Positions 23,329 to 35,499 of a stretch of 64,000 nucleotides of DNA are shown here, one piece after another (the stretch's first letter is position 1; each line of letters opens with the position of its first letter). A program made the translations under genes and the position numbers. Origin of the DNA: Riptortus pedestris (Eukaryota > Arthropoda > Insecta > Hemiptera > Alydidae); assembly GCA_019009955.1 (NCBI GenBank), contig CM032228.1, positions 182,125,501-182,189,500 on the forward strand. The letters are read 5' to 3'. A model generated the notes under the pieces. That model did not search any database. It was not told where the DNA came from and was given only the letters and a program-made list of their open reading frames with translations.

Positions 23329-24213
23329 AAATCACTCATGACGTGATTTTCGAAATATTTCAAATGTCAATCGATCCTACCTATGGGATGACGAAAATGT
23401 GGCTCAAAATTAGATATATGTAGTTGGAATTCTTGATTGAACAAACGGTTGATAGATATTTAAACCTATTTTAAGCTATTTTTGATTTGAGCAAAACTAA
23501 AGGGCTGAAATCTGACCAATGGGAGGGGGTGGGGTTAGAGGGGAATTTCGAAAATTCTGAATATATCCGTCATTATGAGACGGATATTGTATATAAACAA
23601 TCTATATTATAGGAAAATTAAATTTCCTATAAATATTGTATCAACTTTTCATGAATTTAGAATTTGGAGATATTTGAATTATAACTCTGGGGGACAACAT
23701 GTGAATAATCCAAGCATGAAATATGGTTTTTAATGAACCCTTTCTGCGTGAGATACATGTATATATGTTCTGTGATGCCATCAATTAGGATTTCACTTTC
23801 CCGGGTCTAAAATATTTATTTGATTAATACCACAATCCATGTTTACTGCATATAAGCGTATCTTCCAACACGGAAGATCATATTGTTTATGACTGAAATC
23901 GAACCGGGAAGAAGGGCAGTTTAGATGGGCGAGAATTCGAAATTCCCAAAGTATTATGAATAAAAATGTTATATTAAACGTGATATTCGTATTTTTTTGT
24001 TTTCAACCCAGAGTATTCCCCCACTTCTCATCCGATTTTCAATTTGTGATACTGAGGCACTAAACATCTCATATCCCGCTTACATTTCAACCTCCTGTTT
24101 ACTAGGCTACTATTTAAGGGAAGTATATAGAATAGAAGGCAAATTATGATAACCAGAGTATCATATCGGCTGGTGGAATATCTGCTTATTGTACGCGGTC
24201 CTGCGTGATGGGC
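23276..24213 (+). mobile_element. HINE-like element, double-core subfamily, with an enlarged terminal palindrome
   Basis: The 5' tip is a perfect 24+5+24-nt inverted repeat (23276-23328). The 5' block, first G-rich block (23520-23540), a diverged middle, a second core (GACTGAAATCGAACC, then GAAGGGCAGTTTAG) and a degenerate 3' end (ATATCTGCTTATTG, CGCGGTCCTGCG, GATGGGC) follow. The TA core is reduced to TATATG. Confidence 0.75.
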
Positions 24214-25152
24214 TTTTTGTGCTTTTATCTCCTACTATGTTTTCTATCGTCGTAGATTTCTGTGTTATGTTTTTATTATTTTTTAATTAAAGGTTGATAA
24301 TCTTTGTTTTTAAAAGTTCTAGCTTTATTATTTTCAATACTCTTGTTGCATTTCAGGATGAAATAGTGTCTATAAATGTTTGGAAGTGATATTAATTGGG
24401 GGCATTTGCAAAATACAAAACAAACGTTACACTGGATTATAATCCTTTTTCATTAATAGTTTTTGGATTGCCATCAATCTTAGTATTCATTGTATTTTAT
24501 TAAATTTTTTTTGGCTCTCTAATCATGTATTAAATAAGTATTGCCTATATGAAGTAAGTCACTTGAACAAATGCTTTGAGATAGATACTGAATACCATAG
24601 TAAGAGATGTGACTTATTTGAAATTTGTTATATAAGCTCTCAATAATTTGTTTAATAAAAATAATCAACGAGGTATTATTAACTTAAAAATGAATAAATC
24701 TAAATAAATAATTTATGTATTTGTACTTGTATAATTGTATATTTAATGTATACATATTTACAAAATTATATGTGTTCGATATTATTTTACTTCTAAAATC
24801 CAAAATTTATTCCGAACATCTCTGTGCATAAATTATTTGTATTAGCAAGTGCCTTAGTTAGTGTTTTTTATTTCATTTCAAAATATAATGTAAATAAATA
24901 TTTTCTAGATTATCTCAGCATTCTATCTGCACCGCTTAAGTATATGTATTTCTCAATTTACCTAATAAAACTGTTACTGACTACTGACTTGAAATCAATG
25001 ATTATCCAAACATTCAGAGTTTAAGATTTCCTTAATATAGTGGAATATATCCCAGAGTGTTTGGGTGAATCTTCATAAATAAATTCAGTGCATTAAATTA
25101 AATATGATGAACTGGAACCTCCTCATTCAAAAGATAAACCAAATAATCACTA
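24214..25152. other. No recognisable feature
   Basis: AT-rich. The open frame at 24824-25024 has no recognisable motif. Confidence 0.4.
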
Positions 25153-25361
25153 TATTATTATTTATTAACGTCCACTTTTTGCAACTTAGGCTAATCGGGA
25201 CGGGTTATCTACAACCACCCTTTTCTAGCCAGGGTGGGATTTTAGGAGGTTATTTAATGAATTTCGTCACTAAATAATTTCCTTTGCCCAGGCAAGAATC
25301 GAACTCGCCACTCTAGGTTTACCCATAAAGGTCAACGCTTTAACTCGCATGGCTAACCTGA
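25153..25361 (-). repeat. tRNA-derived SINE, near full length
   Basis: Read on the minus strand: TCAGGTTAGCCATGCGAG (A box), GAGTTCGATTCTTGCCTGGG (B box with GTTCGA-TC), the TTAGTGACGAAATTCATT body, CCACCCTGGCTAGAAAAGGG, CCCGATTAGCC, AAAAAGTGGACGTTAATAAA and a TAATAATA tail. Confidence 0.85.
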
Positions 25362-25559
25362 TTAATCACTATAGATTAAGAATATATGAATTCTCATCTG
25401 TCATGGACCATTACTTGAAAACGATAGCTGAACATGGAATATTTATATTTTTCCAGGCTATTTGATTCTGCCAGTTTTTTCCCGCCGTGTTGTATTAAAG
25501 ACACCTAAATAAATATTTATTATTTGCAATGAGAGCGTAGCTACTTCCTGATGGTGAAA

Positions 25560-25680
25560 TATTCCAATCTATACGTAACTCTAGGAGACATGTGAATACT
25601 CCAAGCCATAAAATATGGTTTTCAATGAACCCTCACTACATGTCCAATATTAGGAATGTCGTCACCAAAAAGTTTTCCTT
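25560..25680 (+). repeat. Fragment of the double-core HINE-like middle segment
   Basis: Matches 23680-23770 through AACTCTAGGAGACATGTGAA, AAAATATGGTTTTCAATG and AACCCT. Confidence 0.55.
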
Positions 25681-26654
25681 CTTGGCTCTATCTGAGCCTG
25701 TCCACTAATATATTTATTAGCCGAGTTGTGTCCGGGAGGACTTGTGAGGTCTGTTAGCATCTCGGAATCCTTCTATATTGCTAGGGCCAGAATTAAATAA
25801 TTTAATGAAAATTACTACTATATATTAATGTGCTTATAAAATTTTAAATACACAATTTAAGACATTTAGATATTAAAAGAGATACTCACATTTATCCTTG
25901 AATACTACAAAAGATATTGGACCTTTTCGTAACCAACGCCCACATTCTGCTTATGAGGAGGCCGGACCACATTTTCAAGGAAATTATTGACATAGAAATG
26001 CTAAATTATATCTACTCCCAGGCGATTCTCAATGCCAATGTGAGTGTACATTACTTTCAACTTACACCCTGGTTTTAGCATTTTGCATTACATTTCTTAG
26101 AGATAAGGTATATCTTTTTTCTTATCTTTAGCACACACGGGAATTATTTTTTCTCCAGTGACGTTGAAACTTATCAAATCTACTTTTAATTTTCGAAATT
26201 TCTTCAATCTGAGTAGGTTATCATTATTGTAAAATACATGCCACTCTTATATAGCTTTATGCGAGATCACTTATTACAAAAGTAGGAAGTAAATATAATA
26301 AAGCCGATAAAATTCTTCGCTTACAATTTAGGTATCTTTAACAGCTTGACCATAATTAATTAATTCAAAACATGCAAACTAAAGACGGAGACAGATCACG
26401 TAATGTGTAGACTGAGGCCTCTGATCTTTTACTTCATCAGTGGAGTATTTGGGAGTTTATTATTAGGATTTCTTGTGACTGACATTTTTTTTAATGTTCT
26501 TTTCTATGAAACAAATATTTGATACCTGAATAGTTGGAGGAGGGGTAGTGAGTGCTAACAAAAGTGGGAATGCAAATTCGTGAAAATCTTTGCTATCATG
26601 TAAATCTGTTCTTACAATTGCTGTCTATACACATTGCTATAACTCGATGGATAG

Positions 26655-26734
26655 CTCCTAAGTACGAGTCCCGTTTTTCCAGTATTATGATAATCTGGTA
26701 TAGAGACCGGAAAACCGGGACACGTACTTAGGAG
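26655..26734. repeat. 80-bp foldback (MITE-like)
   Basis: Left arm CTCCTAAGTACGAGTCCCG then TTTTTCC pairs with right arm GGAAAACCGGGACACGTAC then TTAGGAG, with 3-4 mismatches, leaving a loop of about 30 nt. No coding capacity. TSD not clear. Confidence 0.7.
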
Positions 26735-27650
26735 TTGTTCATCAAATTTACTCTTAATAGCAAAGTGATAGCACAAGATAAAATACAAACTAGCGTTCTT
26801 GAGGAATAACAAAATTACCTTCATGGAATTGCTCTATAGTATCGTCGACTTTTCGTTGAAAGATAAAGGAAGATGGCAAACGTTTCAGTTCTGGCTGTTT
26901 GTTACAAACTTCAAGTAAACTCTGTTTATCAAGAAACCACATGCACGACGTGTTCGTAATATCACCCAGAGATGCTCTAAGAGCTATTTAGTACCAGTAA
27001 ATAATTTGAGAAAGACCTGCGGTTTGGAACTGGGGTAACTATATATGAGGAGGTTTTTTTGAAGAAAGAGCGAAGAAAGATGTATATCAAACTAACTTAC
27101 TCAGGTTTATTGTTATTTATTTGGTTTGAATAAATATTACACCTTTTCGTGAATTTAAACCCATTGATGAAAAAGTATGAAATAGTTGAAAACGACATTT
27201 CCCCTAATGCATGTGCAAGGCTGGAGATTCTATAACAAATCACCTCTATTAATATGGTTCCTGGATCTTTGTCGACAATCCGTTATCTTCTCTTTTTATT
27301 GTGACCTTGCTCCCCCCCTGCTGATATTAATGTACTGTCGAATTCATAAATTAAAGATTTCATCAATCATACCGTTGTGAGCAAGTGTAAAATAATGGAT
27401 TCCTGAAGTAGGTAATCAATTTGTTATTTATTCTGTATTAACAAATAAAGTATTTTTACTGGGGTAGAATATGCGATTGCTGGAGCGTAGTGATAGATTA
27501 AAATTGGCAAAGGAATATTTATTTGTTTTTTTTTTTGGGGGGGGGGTGCATACAAAAGGAGTAGACATTGAGCTCATAATAATCACAGTTACCAATACTA
27601 AAATAAAAATTCAGAATGTTGGAAAATATATTTTCGAAGTAATTAAAAAA
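26735..27650. other. No recognisable gene; T/G homopolymer junction
   Basis: The T11G10-type tract at 27528-27547 is the only notable feature. The flanking open frames are motif-free. Confidence 0.4.
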
Positions 27651-28814
27651 GTCCTTCAGGCAGGGACTACGTAAACTAAGCTGATTTCCCACCTACGGGG
27701 GCTCAGGTAAGCCATACGAGTTAAAGCGTTGACCTTTATCTCTCATGGCAAACCTAGAGTGGCGAGTTTGATTCTTGCTTGGGCAAAGGAAATTATTTAG
27801 TGACGAAATTCATTAAATAACATCCTAAAATACCACCCTGGCTAGAAAAGGGTGGTAACCTGTAGATAACCCGTCCCAATTTGCCTGAGTTGCAAAAAGT
27901 GGACGTTAATAAATAATAATAATAATAATACTGGATGACTCACTAGTTATCCCACCTCAATACAAATTCACATTGAAAAACAAAGTACGAATTACTCGCT
28001 TAATATTTGAGTTCGGAAACAAAATCCATAGAGAATCAATTGTAGAGCATCAATAATTTATTAAGCTGGGCTCTATAACATTTTTCGATCTGACTCATCA
28101 GATATTATGAATTTTCGAATCCGCTTCTATTATGCCACTCCCTTATTCCTGGACCGATTTCTGCCTACGACATAGACGATCTTTAGTGTTAACTGAAACG
28201 GTTAAATAATGAGAATGGTATAGATCAAATCAGGAACGTAAAACCTTAATTGATGATGTCATCGCACATCGAATTCGCATGACTCACATAACAAACGTAA
28301 CATGTAAACAATATTTGGTATTTATGTTTAGAATAAAGAAGTTTATATTATAACAGCTTATTGTTATTATGAGATGAATACGAGTGAGGGTTAACTGAAG
28401 GCCGAAAACTAAAAATACAAAAATCTCTGTCAATATTTATACTAGAGAAAATACGTATACAAAAACATTTATATACAATTAAAGTTACAATAAGATTGGT
28501 TGTATGCAATATTTCTGTCTGAGATATAATAACGGAGATATTTCGAATTTTTCCCCTTCAAAACCCCCATTTTAATCGTTAACGAACTTGATCTTTAATT
28601 TTTTCATGATACGGTTATATCTCGAGTTTGATAACGGTAAAACAAAAATTGCGACCGCTAGAGCGGTAACAGGCAAATATGTATGTATATATAAAATTTT
28701 GAACGGCCCTCATTTTCGTGATCTACTAGGTAACGTAGATGGACATTTGAATTTTTTCAAAAGTCGCGTCATGAGTACGACCTCAATAGCTAATTTCTCT
28801 AAAGGGAAATTGCT
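27651..28814 (-). mobile_element. HINE-like element, double-core subfamily, split by a SINE
   Basis: Minus strand: GTCCTTCAGGCAGGGACTAC and AAGCTGATTTCCCACC at the left, then the SINE (27697-27931). After it come the double-core body (AGAGCATCAATAATTTATTA also matches the copy at 18756), a second core near 28550-28600, a reduced TA core (28680-28697) and the 5' block ending AAAGGGAAATTGCTG. Confidence 0.8.
27697..27931 (+). repeat. tRNA-derived SINE, full length, nested in a HINE-like element
   Basis: Best-preserved copy: GGGGCTCAGGTAAGCC, A box region CATACGAGTTAAAGCGTTG, B box GCGAGTTTGATTCTTGC, body TTAGTGACGAAATTCATT, CACCCTGGCTAGAAAAGGG, GTGGTAACCTGTAGATAACC and tail AAATAATAATAATAATAATA. 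It lies within the 3' part of the surrounding HINE-like element, so it inserted later. Confidence 0.85.
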
Positions 28815-29160
28815 GAAAATAAATTTTGGATTATGGAATTCGATTATTTACTTAGCCTTTAGTTTGCTGGCTTTCTAGAAACTGGAAGGTGATGTAAAAT
28901 TTCAAGGAAAAGCACTGTTCTTAATCATTCTCCTTGTATGTTTAGCTCACAGTAGTAAATTATCGTTTAACTCCGTGATTCTTGTAAATATGCACTGTTA
29001 AGTAGACCAAGCTATTGAGGTGAAGTTATACATGTACATTTTAGTGATGCTTTTTATAAATGTAAGATATATGCAAAATTTACATGACTAAATCTGAAAT
29101 ATTAATTTTCTAATATACGGATTTTATGGGTAAACCTCATCTGTTGAAAATTTGTTTTAA

Positions 29161-29320
29161 GTGGGAAATCTGCTTAGTTTACTCAGCTCCCCACCCCTCC
29201 GTGTGGTGGTAGCTAAACGCAAAATGTGACGGACGTTTGGTACAACACTTTTTATTTTAATGTTTTATATAAAACTGAAGTTCAAGTACGTTAATGACCG
29301 AAATCGAGAAAGGAAGAATG
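29161..29320 (+). mobile_element. HINE-like 3' end plus internal scrap
   Basis: GTGGGAAATCTGCTTAGTTT and a disrupted hairpin with an insertion before GTGACGGAC at 29227-29235. This is followed at 29262-29310 by a separate piece (ACTGAAGTTCAAGTACGTTA, ATGACCGAAATCG). Confidence 0.65.
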
Positions 29321-30774
29321 GTTGTTAAATAAATGGTAAAATTAAGGATTTAAAGTATCACTCACATTAGAGTCCTGATTTTTATTATATTATTTCTTTA
29401 TTCTTTTCAATAATTGTAATATATGGAAACTATAAAATCAATACACAAAGACATAATCAATGTTACCAATAGGAATATATGAAAAAATCATAATCATATA
29501 CAAAGTAGTTTACGTAAAAAAGATAATTACTAAAATTTAATATTTAGTTGGGAATATTTTATTGGCCGTTGAAATTAATTGTTCATATTTCGTCGTATAG
29601 TTTGTAATTTTTAAAAATATTATTTATGATGCTTTCTTGTGGATTAATCTCATTCATTATATTTTTAAATGATACTTTAAAACGTTGTAGATTGTTTTAT
29701 TATCTACATTGTATTAGTGTTTTGTTATTAAAGTTATTGGTTCTTGCTTCCTACATTTTAGGTTTTACAATAATAGGTTCAGAATGTTCAAAGAGCAATC
29801 ATAACTTGGAATCTCAAGTTGATAATTCCGATGGAATGATATGCACTGACTACTCAAATTATCTGTGACAGTTACTAATTAAACGTTTTGTGTATTAACA
29901 ATGTAGTGTCATTAACTTTACCTTACACTATTGTGAAAGCCGTGGCTAGAAACCTGAAAATGTTTTACTTTTCGATTAACGATATTTGGATTTTTATGTA
30001 ATTGCTGTTGAAAACATTCTTGTTAGAAGCGGCGAGGGTGGGAGTTGAATACAACTTGAATAATTGACAGCCTCATTACTGAGCGGCGAAAGAAGCTTGG
30101 GAGATGTAGGCTCCCTAACCCCTCCCCACCGTCCTATCTTTTCTACCATTATCTCAATCTTCTTCACTGAGAGCTCTGAGCCTGCGCAATCCTCTTCTTC
30201 ATTCTTTGAGTGCTTTTTCAGCTTTTATGTAATGTCTTTCAGTCCCTATTCATTCTCTGCTTTGAATGCGTTTCCTATATTTGTGTAAATTAAAAACCGT
30301 AAGATCGTAAGATAATCTGAAATGAACAATTGTACAATTTCTTTACGCTTTTAACTAGTTTTATTTTAATTAAGTTTACGTATGATTTTTTTTAGTCCTA
30401 ATCGTCTCTGGGGGTCAGTTTGAATTTCATTTTGAATCGCTGCATGTAAGAGTTTGTAGTTCCGTGCCCAGTTCGTAATCGTGTTCCAGAATATGTGTGG
30501 ATCGTGAGAGTCTTTAAAGTTGAGATAAATAAGCTGGAAATTGATCCTTTACCTGTTTGATTCCAACGCTACAGCCGCAAGTTAATACTTTTTTCTCAGT
30601 TAGGACGTAAAACCATCGGTGTAAATGCATTGCAAATTAACTCTTCCGTAGATACAGAGACTTTCTTCACGTGGATATCGACTATTTCATTGCGCATAAC
30701 CTGCATATGATTTGACCCAATTGAAGGAAAACAACAAAATAATCCTTTGATTTTCAAATAAATCAGTACAACAA
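29321..30774. other. No confirmed gene
   Basis: The open frame at 29626-29868 (80 codons) has a hydrophobic stretch (LLLKLLVLASYILGF) and two later Cys, but no family match. The frame at 30064-30288 is Ser/Phe-rich and motif-free. Neither is called. Confidence 0.35.
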
Positions 30775-31806
30775 GGTTGTTGATATGAGCAGTGCTGTCT
30801 GGGAGTATGGCTCTTAAGGTTGTTGATATGAGCAGTGCTGTCTGGGAGTATGGCTCTTAAGGTTGTTGATATGAGTAGTGCTGTCTGGAAGTATGGCTCT
30901 TAAGGTTGTTGATATGAGCAGTGCTGTCTGGAAGTATGGCTCTTAAGGTTGTTGGTATGAGCAGTGCTGTCTGGAAGTATGGCTCTTAAGGTTGTTGGTA
31001 TGAGCAGTGGTGCCTAGAAGAATGGCTCTTAAGGTTGTTGGTATGAGCAGTGGTGCCTAGAAGAATGGCTCTTAAGGTTGTTGGTATGAGCAGTACTGCC
31101 TAAAAGTATGGCTCTTAAGGTTGTTGGTATGAGCAGTGCTGTCTGGAAGTATGGCTCTTAAGGTTGTTGGTATGAGCAGTGGTGCCTAGAAGAATGGCTC
31201 TTAAGGTTGTTGGTATGAGCAGTGGTGCCTAGAAGAATGGCTCTTAAGGTTGTTGATATGAGCAGTGCTGTCTGGAAGTATGGCTCTTAAGGTTGTTGAT
31301 ATGAGCAGTGCTGTCTGGAAGTATGGCTCTTAAGGTTGTTGGTATGAGCAGTGCTGTCTGGAAGTATGGCTCTTAAGGTTGTTGGTATGAGCAGTGGTGC
31401 CTAGAAGAATGGCTCTTAAGGTTGTTGATATGAGCAGTGCTGTCTGGAAGTATGGCTCTTAAGGTTGTTGGTATGAGCAGTGCTGTCTGGAAGTATGGCT
31501 CTTAAGGTTGTTGGTATGAGCAGTGCTGTCTGGAAGTATGGCTCTTAAGGTTGTTGGTATGAGCAGTGCTGTCTGGGAGTATGGCTCTTAAGGTTGTTGA
31601 TATGAGCAGTGCTGTCTGGAAGTATGGCTCTTAAGGTTGTTGGTATGAGCAGTGGTGCCTAGAAGAATGGCTCTTAAGGTTGTTGATATGAGCAGTGCTG
31701 TCTGGAAGTATGGCTCTTAAGGTTGTTGATATGAGCAGTGCTGCCTAGAAGAATGGCTCTTAAGGTTGTTGATATGAGCAGTACTGCCTAAATGTATGGC
31801 TCTTAG
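30775..31806 (+). repeat. 43-bp minisatellite, exactly 24 units
   Basis: The unit begins GGTTGTTGATATGAGCAGTG and ends GTATGGCTCTTAA. The first unit starts at 30775 and the last at 31764, a spacing of 23 x 43 with no indel. Two main variants alternate: CTGTCTGG(G/A)AGTATGG and GTGCCTAGAAGAATGG, plus a rarer ACTGCCTAAA form. The unit length is not a multiple of three and each frame meets stops, so it is non-coding. Confidence 0.97.
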
Positions 31807-34090
31807 ATCAGAGTCGTCAATGAATCAGTTTTCGGATGCTGGAATTGCCAGGTTCTACTACTTATGGACGAAATATTTTCCTGTCAGAAAAAATTATGAA
31901 ATTATTCACTATTTACTGTTGTTCTATATATGTTTTAAATCAATAAAATATAGTGGATATCGTTCCTCCTTTTCAGTTTCAACTTTTGTTTTATTATTTG
32001 TAGGATGTTGTATTTTATTTGTTGTTAAATTTAATATTTTATTACTTAAGTTATATATTGAAACGTAAATACCCCTATTTTGAAAAGAAATATGGACTAA
32101 TTGTTTGTTTATTTTTGATGTCTAGTGGTTTGAAGTATGATTCTCACCTTACAGTATTTTGAAAACTCAAGACTTTTTTTCATTAATTTCTAAAAAAGAG
32201 ATTTTATTGTGAATGGATAGAATTTCTTTTAGTTATCTCTGAGCAGGCTAGTGATAAGATAGGTGAGTGACTGATAAGAGGGAGGTAGGCCTAGGGAGTG
32301 GGGAGGTGAGGTATATTGCAGGGCTCGTAGGATCGAGCGGCATTGCGGCAGCTTGCAGACCACCGCTCCTACAGTCGCATCCCATTGCCCTCCACTCGCT
32401 CTCTTTACACGAACCAAATACCCTTCCTTAATAGCCATTCAAATATCAGCTGGCAGGTGACATTTTGGCCTTTATGTCCTCATCTCTTGAAGGGTACAAC
32501 ATTTACTAATGAAGCATTTTTATTATTAATATTTACAGAGAGAAACGGCATAGCATCCGGACGTTTTATTATATAGTTTGGGCTACTGGCGTTAATGACC
32601 ATAAGGGTTTGACACGTCACAAAAAAAAAAATAACGTTGGGAAAGAACTGCGTGCCATTTGACTGATGTCTGACATGGAGGCCCGCTAACCGCAACGGCG
32701 TTGGAGGTATCATTGACAGAAAATCGACCTGTGGAAGATGCGTCGTTTACTCCCGGAATTCGTTGATTTATACACTTCGTATTATATTATTTTAAGTATT
32801 TATTTGAAGTGGGATGTGTGAACATTCTCTTCTCTAATGAAACAATTTTAAGCAGTCGTAGAACATTGTAATCGAATTGTTAACTGTAACGCTCCATGAT
32901 GGAAATATATGGATTGTTTTTTTTATTAAAATTTATTAATTTCCCTTTCTTTAGCTTACCTTATTATGGTAGTCGGCTATGATTGCAAATTGCATTGTAT
33001 TGGGTGGGCAGGGATTCAGACATCGGGCTTTCCATTGGAGCTTTTGCAAATACTATGTGACAAAACAACTGAACTAAATCGTTAATAACCCTGCGGGTTG
33101 TGGAAAAACAATCATAAATATAAAATATATCGTTGAAAACTTAAAAAACTTCTCGTTGAACGAATTTCAAAATTACCAGCACTTAAAATTCCTAGTCATA
33201 TGGTCTCGATTGTGTATGATTTTGCCAAATGTTAACTATGGCCAACATTTATTGTAAATTAAAGGGGTTAAATACATTAAAAACAGGTGAACAATAAAGC
33301 TATAATTATTCATATTCAAAAACTAAGCCACCACATTTACTAAATTAACTTTTGATTTCTAAAACAAGTGTCACATTGAAACTCACCTTATACACTTTAA
33401 TCGCCACTTTTGTATAGTTATAACATCTGTTTAAGCTCTTTCAAATAATTAAATTAGTTTAAAAATAATTTATTAACGTCCACTTTTTGCAACCAAGGCT
33501 AATTGGGATTAAAAAAGTTTATATTGTATTTATTACATTTCAAACACCAGAGCAGATATAAAAGACAATACAGATTACTCCTTATTGGAGATTATCTACC
33601 ACTAAATTATATTTTAACTATTTCCATCAATGCAGTCAATTTCATAGCCTAAATAGATGCTTCGATTCTTATTTATAAAAACCCACAGACCAAAGAACCA
33701 ATTTAAAATATTAATAATCTAAGAAATTAAAAATCTTAATTGTTTATACGTTCACAATATAAGCCTGCGAAAAACTTTCATATCATTTATTTTTAATTAC
33801 TTAAACTTATTTAACATCCATGATTTGTATTCTTTCTTTGTCGTTTCTCTCGTGCACCAAGTTCTTTGTCAATAGAATCATTGTCAGCTATTGAAAAAGG
33901 AAAGACAGCAAATTGTGATCAGCATACATAAATATAAATATGTGATGTGCACGAATCGTATTATAGGCTTTGAGCCATCAAGATTTTCTGGGTTAGTCTA
34001 TCATGACGAAGTTTCACTTACGTTCCTTTGGCATATTTTTATCGAAATTACATTGGGTAATGATGGAGGGTTAGACTGTATTAGAGGTGT
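31807..34090. other. No recognisable gene; SINE tail scrap
   Basis: A minus-strand SINE 3' tail lies at 33463-33512 (TTATTAACGTCCACTTTTTG, CAACCAAGGCTAATTGGG). 32220-32480 is less AT-rich than its surroundings, with two overlapping open frames but no protein motif. Possible promoter or non-coding exon; unproven. Confidence 0.4.
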
Positions 34091-34134
34091 TCACGCACTC
34101 ACACACACGCACGCGCACGCACTCTCACACACAC

Positions 34135-34187
<53 letters not shown>

Positions 34188-34190
34188 AAC
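34091..34190. repeat. Compound (CA)n/(TA)n microsatellite
   Basis: Imperfect CA/GCAC repeat (34094-34136) followed by TA repeats to 34189. The open frame across it is an artefact. Confidence 0.9.
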
Positions 34191-35294
34191 ATACATACAT
34201 AAACACTGATACTACAAGTTCAGTGTTAACACTCTTTGTTTCGAAATAAACAACGCGGAAATATATGAATTCATGTCTGAAAATGTTATTGCAGAATATG
34301 AGGAAGTTTACTGCTCTATCAAAACGTTTAAATACGAATTTTAAAATTTTTCCTTACAATTAGCTAATTGAATTTTAAATATTATGTTCTGATTTGGAGT
34401 CGAACATTCATTGATTGTGCAGTTTGTATTCGGCATTATTTATTTCATTGGTCCTTTTTTTCCAATTTAGATTGACAATAAACGAAAAAAACAGATAACT
34501 TAATGCCACTGTATCTTGGGATGTTAGAACTACGAAAAGTTAGCAACTTGCTCGTTGCTTTTTATGGCCACAACGGTGTTGAGGGGAAACCTATTTCTCG
34601 AGAGTCTAATATTTAACTTTTCAGCCAGTAGAATTACTAAAAGAATACAGAATCCTTATCGCCAAAACATTAAACCTTCTTCTACTTCTAAAACTTCTTT
34701 TCCCTATCAGTTTCTGTCTAACTAAATCTCGAGATTTAGATAAGTGGAATAAAACATGATCTGCAGAATCATTATTCAAATTTTATTCTGTTTGCAAATT
34801 TAAATTGTATATCAAGATATCTTATGTATGTCTCAGAAGACCGCTCTAACCCTGTTTGGGTTAAATTTGTCAGGTTAAAAACTTTGCGTTGCTTATCTAT
34901 TGAACTCGTATTGATTAAGTGTCTCCGGATTCTTAAAGGCTTAATGTTTTAGATAGATTTAATCAATACTCATTTTAATTTTATTTTTCTGTAGATTCTA
35001 TTTTTTACCCTAAAATATTTATTTTAGATGCTATTACTCATGCTGTTCTGTAGATCTTAGCTAAAACATGGTAATTACCATGTCACTGTCTATTATTCCA
35101 TAATAACATCTCTATTATACACTATACATTTCTAAAATTTTGTACGGCATATATGAAATATAATATAGTTGAGGATAGAGCTTAAATTTCTTACTCCGAT
35201 GTCAAAACAGCTGAATAGGAACTATGTGTGGGTATTGTAATGATTACACAAATGCCTCTGTTTATTTTTTTTTTTTTTTTATGATTATATTTTC
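34191..35294. other. No recognisable feature
   Basis: AT-rich, no repeat or exon recognised. Confidence 0.4.
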
Positions 35295-35499
35295 TAGCGA
35301 GCTCAATATTTACTGGTCGATACCATACGTAATATTTAAACGATCCAAAAAAAGCTAAACTTAATGTTTATATAATGGTCCCATAATCGGGCCAGGAGGT
35401 GGAGGAGGAGGGGGTTATAGGAGTTCCAGAAATCTTAGAAACCATTCCAGCTCGTAGAAAAACTGCGTAGTTTACGCAGTACTTGCGTGTCGGAATTTT
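35295..35499 (+). mobile_element. Degenerate HINE-like remnant
   Basis: CGATACCATACGTAATATTT, the G-rich patch at 35395-35415, and a 3' end with TGCGTAGTTTACGCAG, TACTTGCGTG and TCGGA. Most of the middle is deleted. Confidence 0.6.

Noticed and set aside
25270..25361. tRNA gene on the minus strand
   Set aside because: A and B box-like sequences are present, but they continue into the SINE body and tail and do not fold into a complete tRNA cloverleaf by eye.
29626..29868. 80-codon frame with a hydrophobic stretch and Cys, possibly a secreted peptide
   Set aside because: Hydrophobic strings are common in AT-rich DNA; no family motif or recognised related copy in the window. The resemblance of its DNS(D/E) motif to the stretch at 17771 is too short to count.
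30775..31806. CRISPR-like array
   Set aside because: Units are directly contiguous 43-bp repeats without unique spacers, in a eukaryotic intron; this is a minisatellite.
32229..32576. GC-richer patch as an alternative first exon or promoter of the Musashi gene
   Set aside because: No TATA/Inr arrangement, conserved start codon or convincing donor; the two opposing frames are not protein-like.
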